Positions 8,048-15,862 of a stretch of DNA of 27,803 nt are shown piece after piece. The position numbers and the translations under genes are program-made. Below the pieces are notes generated by a model. That model saw nothing but the letters and a program-made list of their open reading frames with translations. It was not told where the DNA came from and searched no databases. Position 1 is the stretch's first letter. Every line of letters begins with the position of its first letter. Source of the stretch: Promethearchaeota archaeon (GTDB taxonomy: Archaea; Asgardarchaeota; Lokiarchaeia; Sigynarchaeales; SOKP01); assembly GCA_030605085.1 (NCBI GenBank), contig JAUWBH010000069.1, positions 1 through 27,803 on the forward strand, read 5' to 3'.

Positions 8048-8284
8048 ATGGGATCAAAAACAATAACGATTTCTGAAAAAGCATATAATGCACTTAAAAG
8101 AGAGAAATTAGAGCACGAGAGTTTTTCTGATGTAATAATTAGATTAACAAAGCGATTTGGAAAAATAATGGAATGTTTTGGGAAATGGGATATGTCTGAT
8201 GAGGAGGAAGCTATGATTAAAAATGACCTTAGTGAAGTTTGGGCTTCTTGGTCAAAAGAACTACAGACAAAGGGGAAAAAATGA
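8048..8284 (+). CDS. VapB-type antitoxin (DUF217-like), orphan
   Basis: The 78-residue protein has the ribbon-like start KTITISEKAYNALKREK and the segment ESFSDVIIRLTKRFG, which match the archaeal VapB antitoxin family (formerly DUF217). Family members bind DNA as dimers and block a PIN-domain ribonuclease with their C-terminal part. In such pairs the vapC gene normally begins at or just before the vapB stop. Here the only ATG codons at that place open frames of two and four codons, so the toxin is missing. It may act on a VapC encoded elsewhere. Confidence 0.75.
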   Translation: MGSKTITISEKAYNALKREKLEHESFSDVIIRLTKRFGKIMECFGKWDMSDEEEAMIKNDLSEVWASWSKELQTKGKK

Positions 8285-8305
8285 AATGAATTTTACTTAA
8301 TATTT

Positions 8306-9706
8306 TTAAATATTTAGATCTATCAACTTTTTTTTAAGATCCTGAACTTTTTTGGGCTTAAGGTCATATATCCTCCACATGCATAGAAATCCGATAAAAT
8401 AAAAGAACGCAGGAACGGCAAACATACCGACAAGAATTCCCCACTGTGCTAGATTTGACTGAGTAGTAGCCTCTGGGTTGAAGCGAGTAAGTGGGTGTAT
8501 TATTCCGAAAGTTAAGGCTTGAATTACGATGGCAAGACGACCGAAGAATGTTCTAAATCCGTAATACACACCCTCGTCTCTTTTTCCTGTTTTTACCACG
8601 ATTTCGTCAATGACATCCGAAAAACACGGATAAATTAGAGTCCATGTAGCACCCATCGAGATTCCAATTAATACCATATATATCATAATTCCGTAAAAAC
8701 TTGTAAAAAACATCGCAATTATTAAAAATAGGGCGGTTCCACCAGTCCCACACATATACCCTATTCGGTTCCCGTATTTTCGAGCAACTTTTATCCATAC
8801 GGGTGCAGAAGTCACACTTGCTAGAAGGAACACTAATAATAGAATGATTTCTTCCATTGGAGTAATTCCCGTTATGTATTGTGCCCAATAAGGAATCGAG
8901 GCGAGTAATAGAGCCATAACGGTCGTTTGTGCGAGATAAGCGAAAAGATACGCCATGAAATTTTTTTGTTTAATAGCGAATTTTAATATTTTGAGATAAG
9001 GCTCACGATCCTCTTTTTTTTCGAACCGAAAGGTACGCTCTATCATTTCTTTATCCTCGCGCATACCGGGTATCATGAGAAAGACAGTGATGATACATAT
9101 TATTGTTATTATTAACGCTGTAATGAAATATGAACCTATATTTGTTCCTGGAGGTCCCGTTGTAATGATTAACAATGGTATTATCATCCCAATAGTTAAT
9201 CCAACTAAGGAAAACAGAATTTGAAGTCCAGCTACCTTAGTCCGTTCTTTCTGCGAGCGGAATTTATCTGGGAAGATTGCTTGCCAACTAATTGTCATAA
9301 ACGAAAATAATGTATCAAATAGACATAAAAATGCCAAAACCCACAAAAAGATGATAAGTTCGGTACTTGCCGGTGGTGTGAAGATAAAAACAAAAACTAA
9401 AGAACACGGAATTGCGGTAATTATAAACCATGTAAATCTCTTACCCCTAGTCTTCATAAATTGTATATTTCGATCCGAAATGTGACCAGCTATAGGATCG
9501 TTAACCATGTTCCAGATGCCATATATAACGACAGCGATCGTTATAAGTAAAATAGGTAAAAACACCTCAGTTTCGTAGAACTTGAAAACCCACATACTTA
9601 AAGCTGTCGCTATGAAGTCGTTGAAAAAACTACCAAGTGCGTAAGAAGTGTGTGTTTTTGTAGAAGATCCATACTCGATGATTTCATCTTCGCTTGTTTT
9701 ACTCAT
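8306..9706 (-). CDS. GPH-family sugar/cation symporter (MFS)
   Basis: The 466-residue protein has about 12 membrane helices and the marker of the glycoside-pentoside-hexuronide:cation symporters (melibiose-carrier type): NMVNDPIAGHISDR at about 75-90 followed by TRGKR, which covers the conserved Asn-Asp in the first cytoplasmic loop. These carriers take up glycosides, pentoses or hexuronates with Na+ or H+. I chose ATG at 9706, preceded by TGGAG at the correct distance, over the in-frame TTG at 9733. The gene points the same way as the isomerase-like gene at 10086-11543, so it may import the sugar used by that pathway. Confidence 0.85.
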   Translation of the reverse strand: MSKTSEDEIIEYGSSTKTHTSYALGSFFNDFIATALSMWVFKFYETEVFLPILLITIAVVIYGIWNMVNDPIAGHISDRNIQFMKTRGKRFTWFIITAIPCSLVFVFIFTPPASTELIIFLWVLAFLCLFDTLFSFMTISWQAIFPDKFRSQKERTKVAGLQILFSLVGLTIGMIIPLLIITTGPPGTNIGSYFITALIITIICIITVFLMIPGMREDKEMIERTFRFEKKEDREPYLKILKFAIKQKNFMAYLFAYLAQTTVMALLLASIPYWAQYITGITPMEEIILLLVFLLASVTSAPVWIKVARKYGNRIGYMCGTGGTALFLIIAMFFTSFYGIMIYMVLIGISMGATWTLIYPCFSDVIDEIVVKTGKRDEGVYYGFRTFFGRLAIVIQALTFGIIHPLTRFNPEATTQSNLAQWGILVGMFAVPAFFYFIGFLCMWRIYDLKPKKVQDLKKKLIDLNI

Positions 9707-9891
9707 TTTAATTTTCTCCAATTTAATAGCCAATTTTAGATAATACTAATTAGATGAAATTCAATTTAACTTTTTATCTAAATAATAAGATTTTGAATTT
9801 TTATTCTAAATAGAGGATCATCTTAATATAGAAATACATTTGAATATAATACAACATTCACAATAGTGAAATAATAGTAAATTAATAACTG

Positions 9892-9999
9892 ATGGTGGTT
9901 GCAATTAGTCCCACGATTAACCTTGATAGAGAATTTTATCAAGCAGACACAACAAGACTTCAAACGAGAATAGAGGCTTTTCTGGAAATGATCAAATAA
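9892..9999 (+). pseudogene. C-terminal scar of a 2-hydroxyacyl-CoA dehydratase gene
   Basis: A 35-codon frame ends in RLQTRIEAFLEMIK. The small dehydratase subunits of this family end in a consensus of the form EY-(x)4-TGQLxTRxEAFLEM, and the scar matches it from LDREF through EAFLEM. It carries the Gln-Leu version, unlike the three local paralogues, which have GAMKTRVQ, so it derives from a different subfamily member. The rest of the 9707-10085 gap (about 380 bases) shows nothing else coding; it includes an A/T-rich promoter-like stretch before the symporter gene. Confidence 0.6.
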
Positions 10000-10085
10000 T
10001 AATTCATTTACTTATCATAACACAATGAGAAACAAAAAGAGAAAGAATCCTTAATAAAAAAAAAAGATAGAAAAAAAATGAATGA

Positions 10086-10790
10086 TTAAGCCTTATCCTC
10101 TTCGAATACTTCTATTCCGAGTAGTGTGGCTAAGTTTTTAAGATGATCCCTCCAATCGCCGTAAAATAGGGTTCTATGCCAAAGAGTCTGACCTCCGTAA
10201 ACCGTTTTCTTATTAAAGTTCTTTAGGATTTTTTCCGTATCTGTTTTTACGGCCAATTTCGTCCTACAAGCCCTCTCTACGTCAAGAGTCTCAACATTTG
10301 CCACTGCCGTCCCTCCATGGATCAACATAACTTTCTTTAATAAATCTATCCTCGCTACGGTGACCTTTTCTTTGAGGGGTAGTATAACCTGCGGGGCAGC
10401 ACTATAACGACTCTCACCATGGGAACGTATAATAAAGGGGCTCTCAGGGCCACTAGGTCCAAAAACTTTGTTGGAAAACATACAGTGGGCATAGATCATC
10501 CATCCTTTACTTAGATCTATCGATGGCTCATTAGTAAATCCGGGTACGCCCTCACCAGTCATTTCCTCTGCTAAATAATGCACCAATAATGTTGTCACGG
10601 CCGACTCTATATCTGCTTCACATGTAGCCAAAATCCCTTCATTAAGCAATTCGAAGAATGGTAGACATGGAAAGGCTTCTTGTCGATATTTATACGGCCC
10701 GTCTAAATCTGTAGCACCATAAAATTTAGCCATGAGCGAGTAAAGATCAGGGTTTTCTTTGAGTACCTTATCGTGATAATACCAGAATAC
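10086..10790 (-). CDS. L-fucose/arabinose isomerase-like, C-terminal part
   Basis: This is the downstream part of the frame begun at 11543; it follows a TAG codon at 10791-10793 without frame change, and the first Met after it is at 10733 (215 residues from there). It contains the C-terminal domain of the L-fucose isomerase family: CEADIESAVTTLL, where the Glu is a likely metal ligand, the Asp-rich segment near SIDLSKGW, and the AHC motif, probably a further ligand or active-site His. If translated alone from 10733 it would lack the N-terminal substrate and fold elements. Whether ribosomes read through the TAG cannot be told from sequence. Confidence 0.75.
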   Translation of the reverse strand, partial: VFWYYHDKVLKENPDLYSLMAKFYGATDLDGPYKYRQEAFPCLPFFELLNEGILATCEADIESAVTTLLVHYLAEEMTGEGVPGFTNEPSIDLSKGWMIYAHCMFSNKVFGPSGPESPFIIRSHGESRYSAAPQVILPLKEKVTVARIDLLKKVMLIHGGTAVANVETLDVERACRTKLAVKTDTEKILKNFNKKTVYGGQTLWHRTLFYGDWRDHLKNLATLLGIEVFEEDKA

Positions 10791-11543
10791 CTATGTAGTA
10801 ATTAAATCAGCTCCGACATCCTTCATGACTCTCTTCATGGCAATATATAATTTGGCAGATCTTATTAAATCCTCTTGCGTAGGTTCCACGACTTTTAAAG
10901 CTTTATTTCTCCACTTCTCAACTATAGGTTCAGCTTCCTCACTTGTAACTTTAGAGAGATATTCTATAACGAATTTATCATCGCCCATTTTTACTATTTC
11001 CGTCCCAAATAATTGCTTCATCCGAGAGACTATTTTTTGATAGGGTCTAAAATTGTAACAAAGATCCACTTTTTCATTCATAATGATTAAGATTTTAGCT
11101 TCTCTGACCCTTTCTATTACCTTGAAGAGTTTTACTGCTTTTATTACATCCTCAAAGTTCGAAGACGATACTCCGACAACTGGGTATCCCTCTTCTTTCA
11201 ATTTGGGATACATAGATAAGAACAATTCTCCGGAATAAAGATCTTCAACCAGTAACAGGGGTTTTCCAGTCTTAGCTATAGTTGGAGTTATTGGCATGTT
11301 CGAAGGTGTCTTTCCTCCTATAAAATAAATTAAGAACCCATTAAACTCCTGTGCTCCTTCTAGAAAACTCTCAGTTTCCTTTTGATTGTGAAGAATTGCT
11401 GGAACAAAATCTATATAAGGCAAGCTATTTTTAAGCATCCTCGTTAACTCCTCTATTCTCGCCTCAAAATCATAGCTATCGTGAGGCCAGCGAGGATGAC
11501 CTGTATCAGGCATTGGATAAACCAACCCAAGTTTAACAGTCAT
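10791..11543 (-). CDS. L-fucose/arabinose isomerase-like, N-terminal part
   Basis: The 250 residues form the two Rossmann-like N-terminal domains of a ketol-isomerase of the L-fucose/L-arabinose type, which interconverts aldoses and ketoses with Mn2+. The frame is closed by TAG at 10791-10793, yet continues in phase into the C-terminal domain, giving a 485-codon gene of nearly normal family length with a single internal amber. The ATG at 11543 lies about 25 bases after a TATA-like TTTTATAATATAAG on the minus strand, so the transcript is probably leaderless. Nearby symporter and sugar kinase genes fit a sugar-use role. Amber readthrough, nonsense mutation or sequencing error are all possible. 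Confidence 0.7.
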   Translation of the reverse strand: MTVKLGLVYPMPDTGHPRWPHDSYDFEARIEELTRMLKNSLPYIDFVPAILHNQKETESFLEGAQEFNGFLIYFIGGKTPSNMPITPTIAKTGKPLLLVEDLYSGELFLSMYPKLKEEGYPVVGVSSSNFEDVIKAVKLFKVIERVREAKILIIMNEKVDLCYNFRPYQKIVSRMKQLFGTEIVKMGDDKFVIEYLSKVTSEEAEPIVEKWRNKALKVVEPTQEDLIRSAKLYIAMKRVMKDVGADLITT

Positions 11544-12031
11544 TACAAAATCACTCTACTTATATTATAAAATGATGTATATGTTGTATATTGATAGAAT
11601 GTTACTTATATAACTTTCTATTTATAATGCTTTCTACATACATCTTTTTTATTCTTACTTATACTTAATTTTTTTTTAAGAAATAATTAACAAATAAATT
11701 AAAGCTTCAATAACTTTAAAGAATAACGGATCAATAAGAGTGGCTGACAATCAAGAAGATAAAATAATTGAAACAACCAAAAAAGATTTAAATTTCATAC
11801 TTAATGAAATTTAATGTTCGTTAATACATTATTATAAGTTTCAGTTTAATTTATAGAAAAATTAAAGGCGAGATGATAAGAATGGAAATATCTTATCAAT
11901 ATTTTAAGAGAGAGTTTGAAAAAGATATATCTTTTAATAGATCAACAACTTTAACAATTATTAACTTGTTAAATTTAAGTAGATTCATACGTTTATGTAA
12001 ATTCAAAAATTAATGAACTTGAGATTTAGAT
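11544..12031. promoter_or_regulatory. Divergent control region, 488 bases
   Basis: This gap separates the isomerase-like gene (minus) from the dehydratase array (plus). The minus-strand TATA element is at 11559-11573. A second T/A-rich element, CTTATATAAC, lies at about 11615-11624. The plus side has GATTCATAC at 11982-11990 and GAGATTTAGATATG ending on the start codon of the first dehydratase gene; close versions of both recur before the third module at 16860-16868 and 16882-16895. Short open frames at 11740-11814 (24 codons, GTG) and 11882-12013 are the only coding candidates. Confidence 0.45.
11882..12013 (+). CDS. Short leader-like ORF, 43 aa
   Basis: A 43-codon frame starts with ATG preceded by GGCGAGATGATAAGA, a Shine-Dalgarno context much like that before the large dehydratase subunit genes, and ends 18 bases before the first dehydratase gene. 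The peptide is basic with a hydrophobic middle (TTLTIINLLNL) and matches nothing I know. It overlaps the 9-base motif shared with module 3, so it may be just part of a control region or the remnant of an older subunit gene start. Confidence 0.25.
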   Translation: MEISYQYFKREFEKDISFNRSTTLTIINLLNLSRFIRLCKFKN

Positions 12032-13153
12032 ATGTCCGTTTTAGAAAAATTTGCTGAAGCCGTTCCACTCCAGAATCCTTGGATTGAGAGTTGGAAAAAA
12101 GAAGGAAAAATTGTTTTAGGATATTTTTGCTCATATATTCCAGATGAGATCATTTATGCCGCCGATATTCTGCCGATCAGAATAAGAGCGAGCGGTTGCA
12201 CTGATACACCAATGGGCGATGCGTATTTGACCGATACTGCCTGTAGTTTCACGCGCTGCTGTCTTGAGATGGCAAATAGAAAGCAATACAACTTTCTTGA
12301 TGGCATAATTTCTTGTAATAGTTGCGATCAGATTCGTCGCCTCTACGACAACATAAGATTTAAGGCTCCATTTCCCTTTCATCATTTTCTAAGCGTTCCC
12401 GGTAATATTAATGAAATAACCACCAATTGGTTCAAACATGAGCTTTCTAAGTTTAAGATAATCTTAGAGGAAAAATTTGGAGCTAATATCACTGATGATA
12501 AGCTTAGAACAGCGATTAAAGTGTATAATAAGTCCCGAACTCTTTTAAAAGAACTATATATGCTCCGAAAATCTGATACTCCGCCCATTAATGGTACAGA
12601 TATGATGCATATAATGTTAACAAGTGTTTCAATTCCAAAAGAACGATTTAATGAACTACTGAGCCAGCAACTCCAAGAATTTGATGGAAAAGAAGGTATT
12701 TCTAATTATAGGGGTAGAATAATGTTAGTTGGAAGCATGCTTGACGACCCTGACTATATAAAGATTATTGAAGATCTTGGTGGATTGGTGGTTACAGACT
12801 CTCATTGCCTTGGAACAAGAAATTTCTGGAATACTGTTGATGAAACGAAGGATCCCCTGGATGCCCTCGCCGATTACTACATGTCAAGAGTTTCATGTCC
12901 ACGTATGGCTGGTCAACAATCCGAGAGGGTTGATCATATAGTGGATTTAATTAAAAAATTCAATGTTGATGGAGTAATCCTTGAACGAATTAAATTCTGT
13001 GCCCTGTGGTGGGCTGAAATTTTCATTATTCGTAAAAAGTTAAAAGAAGTAGGCGTGCCATTTCTAGATTTAGAAAAGGAGTACATATTAAGCGGTGTTG
13101 GAGCAATGAAAACTCGAGTTCAAGCCTTTTTAGAAATTTTGGATGCGAGGTGA
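12032..13153 (+). CDS. 2-hydroxyacyl-CoA dehydratase small subunit, module 1 (B1)
   Basis: The 373-residue protein is the smaller partner of a 2-hydroxyacyl-CoA dehydratase (HgdB/FldC/BcrC-like, PF06050), which removes water from 2-hydroxyacyl-CoA through a ketyl radical. Likely [4Fe-4S] ligands are Cys33 in GYFCSYIP, Cys71-Cys77 in ACSFTRCC, Cys95/Cys98 in CNSCDQIRRLYD, with further conserved Cys259, Cys289 and Cys323. The end GAMKTRVQAFLEIL matches the family C-terminus. It is followed by its large subunit with a stop codon that lies inside the next ribosome site. Benzoyl-CoA reductase subunits share this fold, but the single HgdC-size activator nearby favours a dehydratase. The actual substrate is unknown. 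Confidence 0.85.
   Translation: MSVLEKFAEAVPLQNPWIESWKKEGKIVLGYFCSYIPDEIIYAADILPIRIRASGCTDTPMGDAYLTDTACSFTRCCLEMANRKQYNFLDGIISCNSCDQIRRLYDNIRFKAPFPFHHFLSVPGNINEITTNWFKHELSKFKIILEEKFGANITDDKLRTAIKVYNKSRTLLKELYMLRKSDTPPINGTDMMHIMLTSVSIPKERFNELLSQQLQEFDGKEGISNYRGRIMLVGSMLDDPDYIKIIEDLGGLVVTDSHCLGTRNFWNTVDETKDPLDALADYYMSRVSCPRMAGQQSERVDHIVDLIKKFNVDGVILERIKFCALWWAEIFIIRKKLKEVGVPFLDLEKEYILSGVGAMKTRVQAFLEILDAR
13147..13153 (+). promoter_or_regulatory. Shine-Dalgarno overlapping the B1 stop codon
   Basis: GAGGTGA includes the TGA stop of the small-subunit gene and sits five bases before ATG at 13159. The same arrangement is seen at 15371-15377 (AAGGTGA, including the stop of the B2 remnant) before ATG 15383, and the element without the stop at 18031-18037 before TTG 18043. 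This supports those downstream codons as starts over the GTG inside the element. Confidence 0.6.
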
Positions 13154-13158
13154 AAGAA

Positions 13159-14478
13159 ATGGATAATGAAACTTTTCAAAAATACAAAAAACTGGCTAGA
13201 GGAAGTTGGGGTAAGGAATTTTTGTTATTAAAAGGCATGTATAGTGGAATGCTTAATATAATGAAAGAAGAAGAAGAATTTATTCCACCCATGGAAGCAA
13301 TGTTAAATATATTTCTTGATATTGGTAAGGCGCGAAAGGAAGGAAGATCTATTATTATGTATCCATTCAATTATGGGCCTGAACTATTCCATGTCATGAA
13401 TTTACAACCTCTCATGCAAGAGATTTTTAGCGTGGGCTTAGCTCCTTTCCATATGAACGAACCTTACCTCGATTTCAGTAATAAAATAGGATATGGGGAT
13501 AATCCAACTATTTGTAACGCAAGTAGACCATTAATCGGTGCATACCTGCAGGGTGCGGCACCTGTTCCAGATCTTCTCTTCTTTCTATCGACCCCATGTA
13601 ATTCACTTTCAATGAATTATCAGGTTTTCGAAAGTTTAACTGGAGTTCCAACATATAATATAGATATCCCATATTGGTCCTGTGAGCAAGATAGTGAGTT
13701 TTATGATGAAACAATTATGGAATACATTATAAATCAATTAAAGAGCTTCATATCTTGGCTAGAAAAAGAAACGAATCAAAAATTTAATATTGAAAAATTT
13801 CAACAATCGATGCTCCGGCTTAATCAGGCACGACAATATATCATGGAGTTTAATGAACTTCTTAAAACAGTACCTTGCCCTGCAGCCAGTATGACAGGAT
13901 TTTGGAATTGGTTTTTTATGGCAACTATCGGTGGTACATCTCAAGCTGTCGAAGTAACTAAATATATACGAGATACTGCTGCAGAAAATGTTAAAGAAGG
14001 GATAGGGGGCATAGAAGACGAAAAAATCCGAATTGCCTGGCCTTACACCCATGTGTTTTTTGATCGCGAGCTACTCACTTGGTTGGAAGAGACTTATAAT
14101 GCTGTTACTATAATGGACATATTAGGCTATTACCGCGTTAGACCCCAAGACACATCAACACTAGAGAAATGTTATGAAAGTTTAGCTTTGGGTACAACAG
14201 ATTATTCAATGATAGGCTCGTGCAGAGGACCTGCTGAATATTATATAGAATACGTTATAAACTATATTAAGGATTATAAAATTGATTGCGTTATTTATCC
14301 AATGCAATACGCTTGTAAGCACGCTTATGCAATGGCAAGAATTACTTCAGAAGTAGTGCGTGAAGAAACGGGCATCCCATCTCTGATTTTTGGTTGCGAT
14401 CCTTACGATTCTAGAGAGGTCCCCTCAGAAGCAATTAGGGGGAAAATCTCAGATTTTCTCACTCAAATAGTATTGTAG
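13159..14478 (+). CDS. 2-hydroxyacyl-CoA dehydratase large subunit, module 1 (A1)
   Basis: The 439-residue protein is the larger partner (HgdA/FldB/BcrB-like, PF06050) of B1. Candidate cluster or substrate-site Cys residues lie in NPTICNASRP (Cys119) and STPCNSL (Cys147), with later ones in GSCRGPAEYY, YACKHAY and FGCDPYDSRE. The strongly conserved block KIRIAWPYTHVFFD recurs in modules 2 and 3. In known enzymes the two subunits form a heterodimer in the cytoplasm, each with one [4Fe-4S] cluster. I chose ATG at 13159 because GAGGTGA stands at the right distance; a GTG at 13150 would lie within that site. The activator gene follows after 16 bases. Confidence 0.85.
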   Translation: MDNETFQKYKKLARGSWGKEFLLLKGMYSGMLNIMKEEEEFIPPMEAMLNIFLDIGKARKEGRSIIMYPFNYGPELFHVMNLQPLMQEIFSVGLAPFHMNEPYLDFSNKIGYGDNPTICNASRPLIGAYLQGAAPVPDLLFFLSTPCNSLSMNYQVFESLTGVPTYNIDIPYWSCEQDSEFYDETIMEYIINQLKSFISWLEKETNQKFNIEKFQQSMLRLNQARQYIMEFNELLKTVPCPAASMTGFWNWFFMATIGGTSQAVEVTKYIRDTAAENVKEGIGGIEDEKIRIAWPYTHVFFDRELLTWLEETYNAVTIMDILGYYRVRPQDTSTLEKCYESLALGTTDYSMIGSCRGPAEYYIEYVINYIKDYKIDCVIYPMQYACKHAYAMARITSEVVREETGIPSLIFGCDPYDSREVPSEAIRGKISDFLTQIVL

Positions 14479-14494
14479 AGGAGGTTTAAAGTAT

Positions 14495-15277
14495 ATGATT
14501 GTAGCAGGCTGCGATGTTGGTTCTTTAACCGGTAAAGCTGTAATATTAAAAGATGGTTCAATCCTATCTTACGGGATCGTCCCGACTACACCAAAACCCG
14601 AAAAAACTGCTCGGAACGCGATGGATGATGCCCTTAAGAAAGGCAATTTAACTCTTGAGGATATAGAGTATATCGTCGGGACAGGATATGGCAGAGTAAA
14701 GATTCCATTCGCCAATAGTGAAATATCTGAACTTACTTGTCACGGTAAGGGTGCCCATTCTTTTATTCCATCAATAAGAACGATTATTGATGTAGGAGGG
14801 CAGGATTGCAAAGTGATAAAGGTGAATAAAGATGGTAAAATTCTTGATTTCGCTATGAACGACAAATGTGCCGCTGGAACTGGGAGATTTTTAGAAGTCA
14901 TGGCTAAAACTCTTGAATTGAAGCTCGATGATTTAGGGCCTATTTCTCTTAAATCGAATAATCAAGCAAAAATAACCGCTCAATGCAGTGTTTTTGCCGA
15001 AACAGAGGTTGTTAGTCTTATGGCCGATGGAGCTGAAGTAGCTGACATTATTGCTGGCATACACGACACAATTGCATCAAGAATCATGACTCTTGTTTAT
15101 AGAGTAGGGCTTGAAGAAGATATAACTATTTCTGGTGGAGTCGCAAAAAATATTGGAGTAGTTGAATTTCTAGAGAAAAAAATGGGATTAAAGACGGTAA
15201 AATTGCCAGTTGATCCTCAGATTATTGGAGCAATAGGGGCTGCTCTTATAGCGAAAAATGAATTGGAATCTAAGTAA
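14495..15277 (+). CDS. hgdC: 2-hydroxyacyl-CoA dehydratase activator ATPase (HgdC type)
   Basis: The 260-residue protein is of the BadF/BcrA/HgdC ASKHA ATPase family. In these, a homodimer holds one [4Fe-4S] cluster and uses ATP to inject a low-potential electron into the dehydratase. Phosphate-loop residues are in GCDVGSLTGKAVIL at 5-18 and VGGQDCKVIKV at 100-110; the cluster ligands are Cys125 (NDKCAAGTGRF) and Cys164 (AQCSVFAE), which correspond in spacing to those of HgdC; SGGVAKN closes the ATP site. A strong GGAGG at 14481-14485 precedes the ATG. It is the only activator in the window and presumably serves modules 1 and 3. The usual electron donor is ferredoxin. Confidence 0.9.
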   Translation: MIVAGCDVGSLTGKAVILKDGSILSYGIVPTTPKPEKTARNAMDDALKKGNLTLEDIEYIVGTGYGRVKIPFANSEISELTCHGKGAHSFIPSIRTIIDVGGQDCKVIKVNKDGKILDFAMNDKCAAGTGRFLEVMAKTLELKLDDLGPISLKSNNQAKITAQCSVFAETEVVSLMADGAEVADIIAGIHDTIASRIMTLVYRVGLEEDITISGGVAKNIGVVEFLEKKMGLKTVKLPVDPQIIGAIGAALIAKNELESK

Positions 15278-15293
15278 AAAATTCTAATTTTAT

Positions 15294-15377
15294 TTGGAAA
15301 GAGAATATATTTTAAGTGGAACTGGAGCTATGAAAACTCGAGTTCAAACTTTTATGGAAATTTTAGAAAAAAGGTGA
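15294..15377 (+). pseudogene. Remnant of module 2 small subunit (B2), last 27 codons
   Basis: The frame LEREYILSGTGAMKTRVQ and on to EKR-stop is unmistakably the C-terminus of a small dehydratase subunit, closest to B3 and then B1. It lacks everything upstream and begins 16 bases after the activator stop. Its TGA lies within the ribosome site of the module 2 large subunit, just as in module 1. This shows that a B gene once stood here and was removed by deletion. Confidence 0.8.
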
Positions 15378-15382
15378 ATAGA

Positions 15383-15862
15383 ATGGAAGGAATAGATAAA
15401 GAATTATTTGACAAATATAGAAAATTAGGTAGAGGTAGTTGGGGAAAAGATCTCGCTATATGGAAGACAATGTACACAGGTTTTCTTACTATGGCGAAGA
15501 GTGAAGGATTTAATCCATTTTTTGAGATGTTTCTTAATAATTTTCTGGATATTCCGAAATCACGAAAGGAAGGAATTCCTGTAATTATGCATCCTTTTAA
15601 TTATGGACCTGAATTATTTTTTGCTATGAATATAACACCATTGATGCAAGAAATAATTAGTGTTGGATTATCCTTCGTTCATTTGAACGAACCTTATATC
15701 GATTTCATAAATAAAGTAGGATATGGAGATAATCCAACCCTTTGTAATGCTCAGAGACCTTTTATTGCATTGACTATGCAAGGAGCAGCACCTATTCCTG
15801 ACCTTCTTCTCTATCTCTCAACTCCTTGCAACTCTCTTTCAGCATCTTACCAAGTTTTTTAA
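15383..15862 (+). pseudogene. Module 2 large subunit (A2), N-terminal part before an in-frame TAA
   Basis: The frame begins at ATG after AAGGTGA and runs for 159 codons with clear similarity to A1 and A3 (GRGSWGKD, HPFNYGPELFF, YGDNPTLCNAQRP, STPCNSL). It stops with TAA at 15860-15862 directly after YQVF. At this position A1 has Glu (GAA) and A3 has Gln (CAA), so one base change explains the stop. The truncated product would lack the C-terminal domain. Confidence 0.8.

Noticed and set aside
10791..10793. Pyrrolysine as the default reading of the TAG
   Set aside because: Several genes in the window end normally in TAG and no pyl gene is visible, so recoding is kept only as an open question.
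11740..11814. A 24-codon GTG frame beginning MADNQEDKIIETT
   Set aside because: Hydrophilic and short, without a clear ribosome site; probably chance in the divergent control region.
13759..14052. Minus-strand frames inside the dehydratase genes, recurring at 15977-16300 and 18742-18981
   Set aside because: They recur because the paralogous genes are similar on the coding strand; the antisense peptides show no protein-like pattern.
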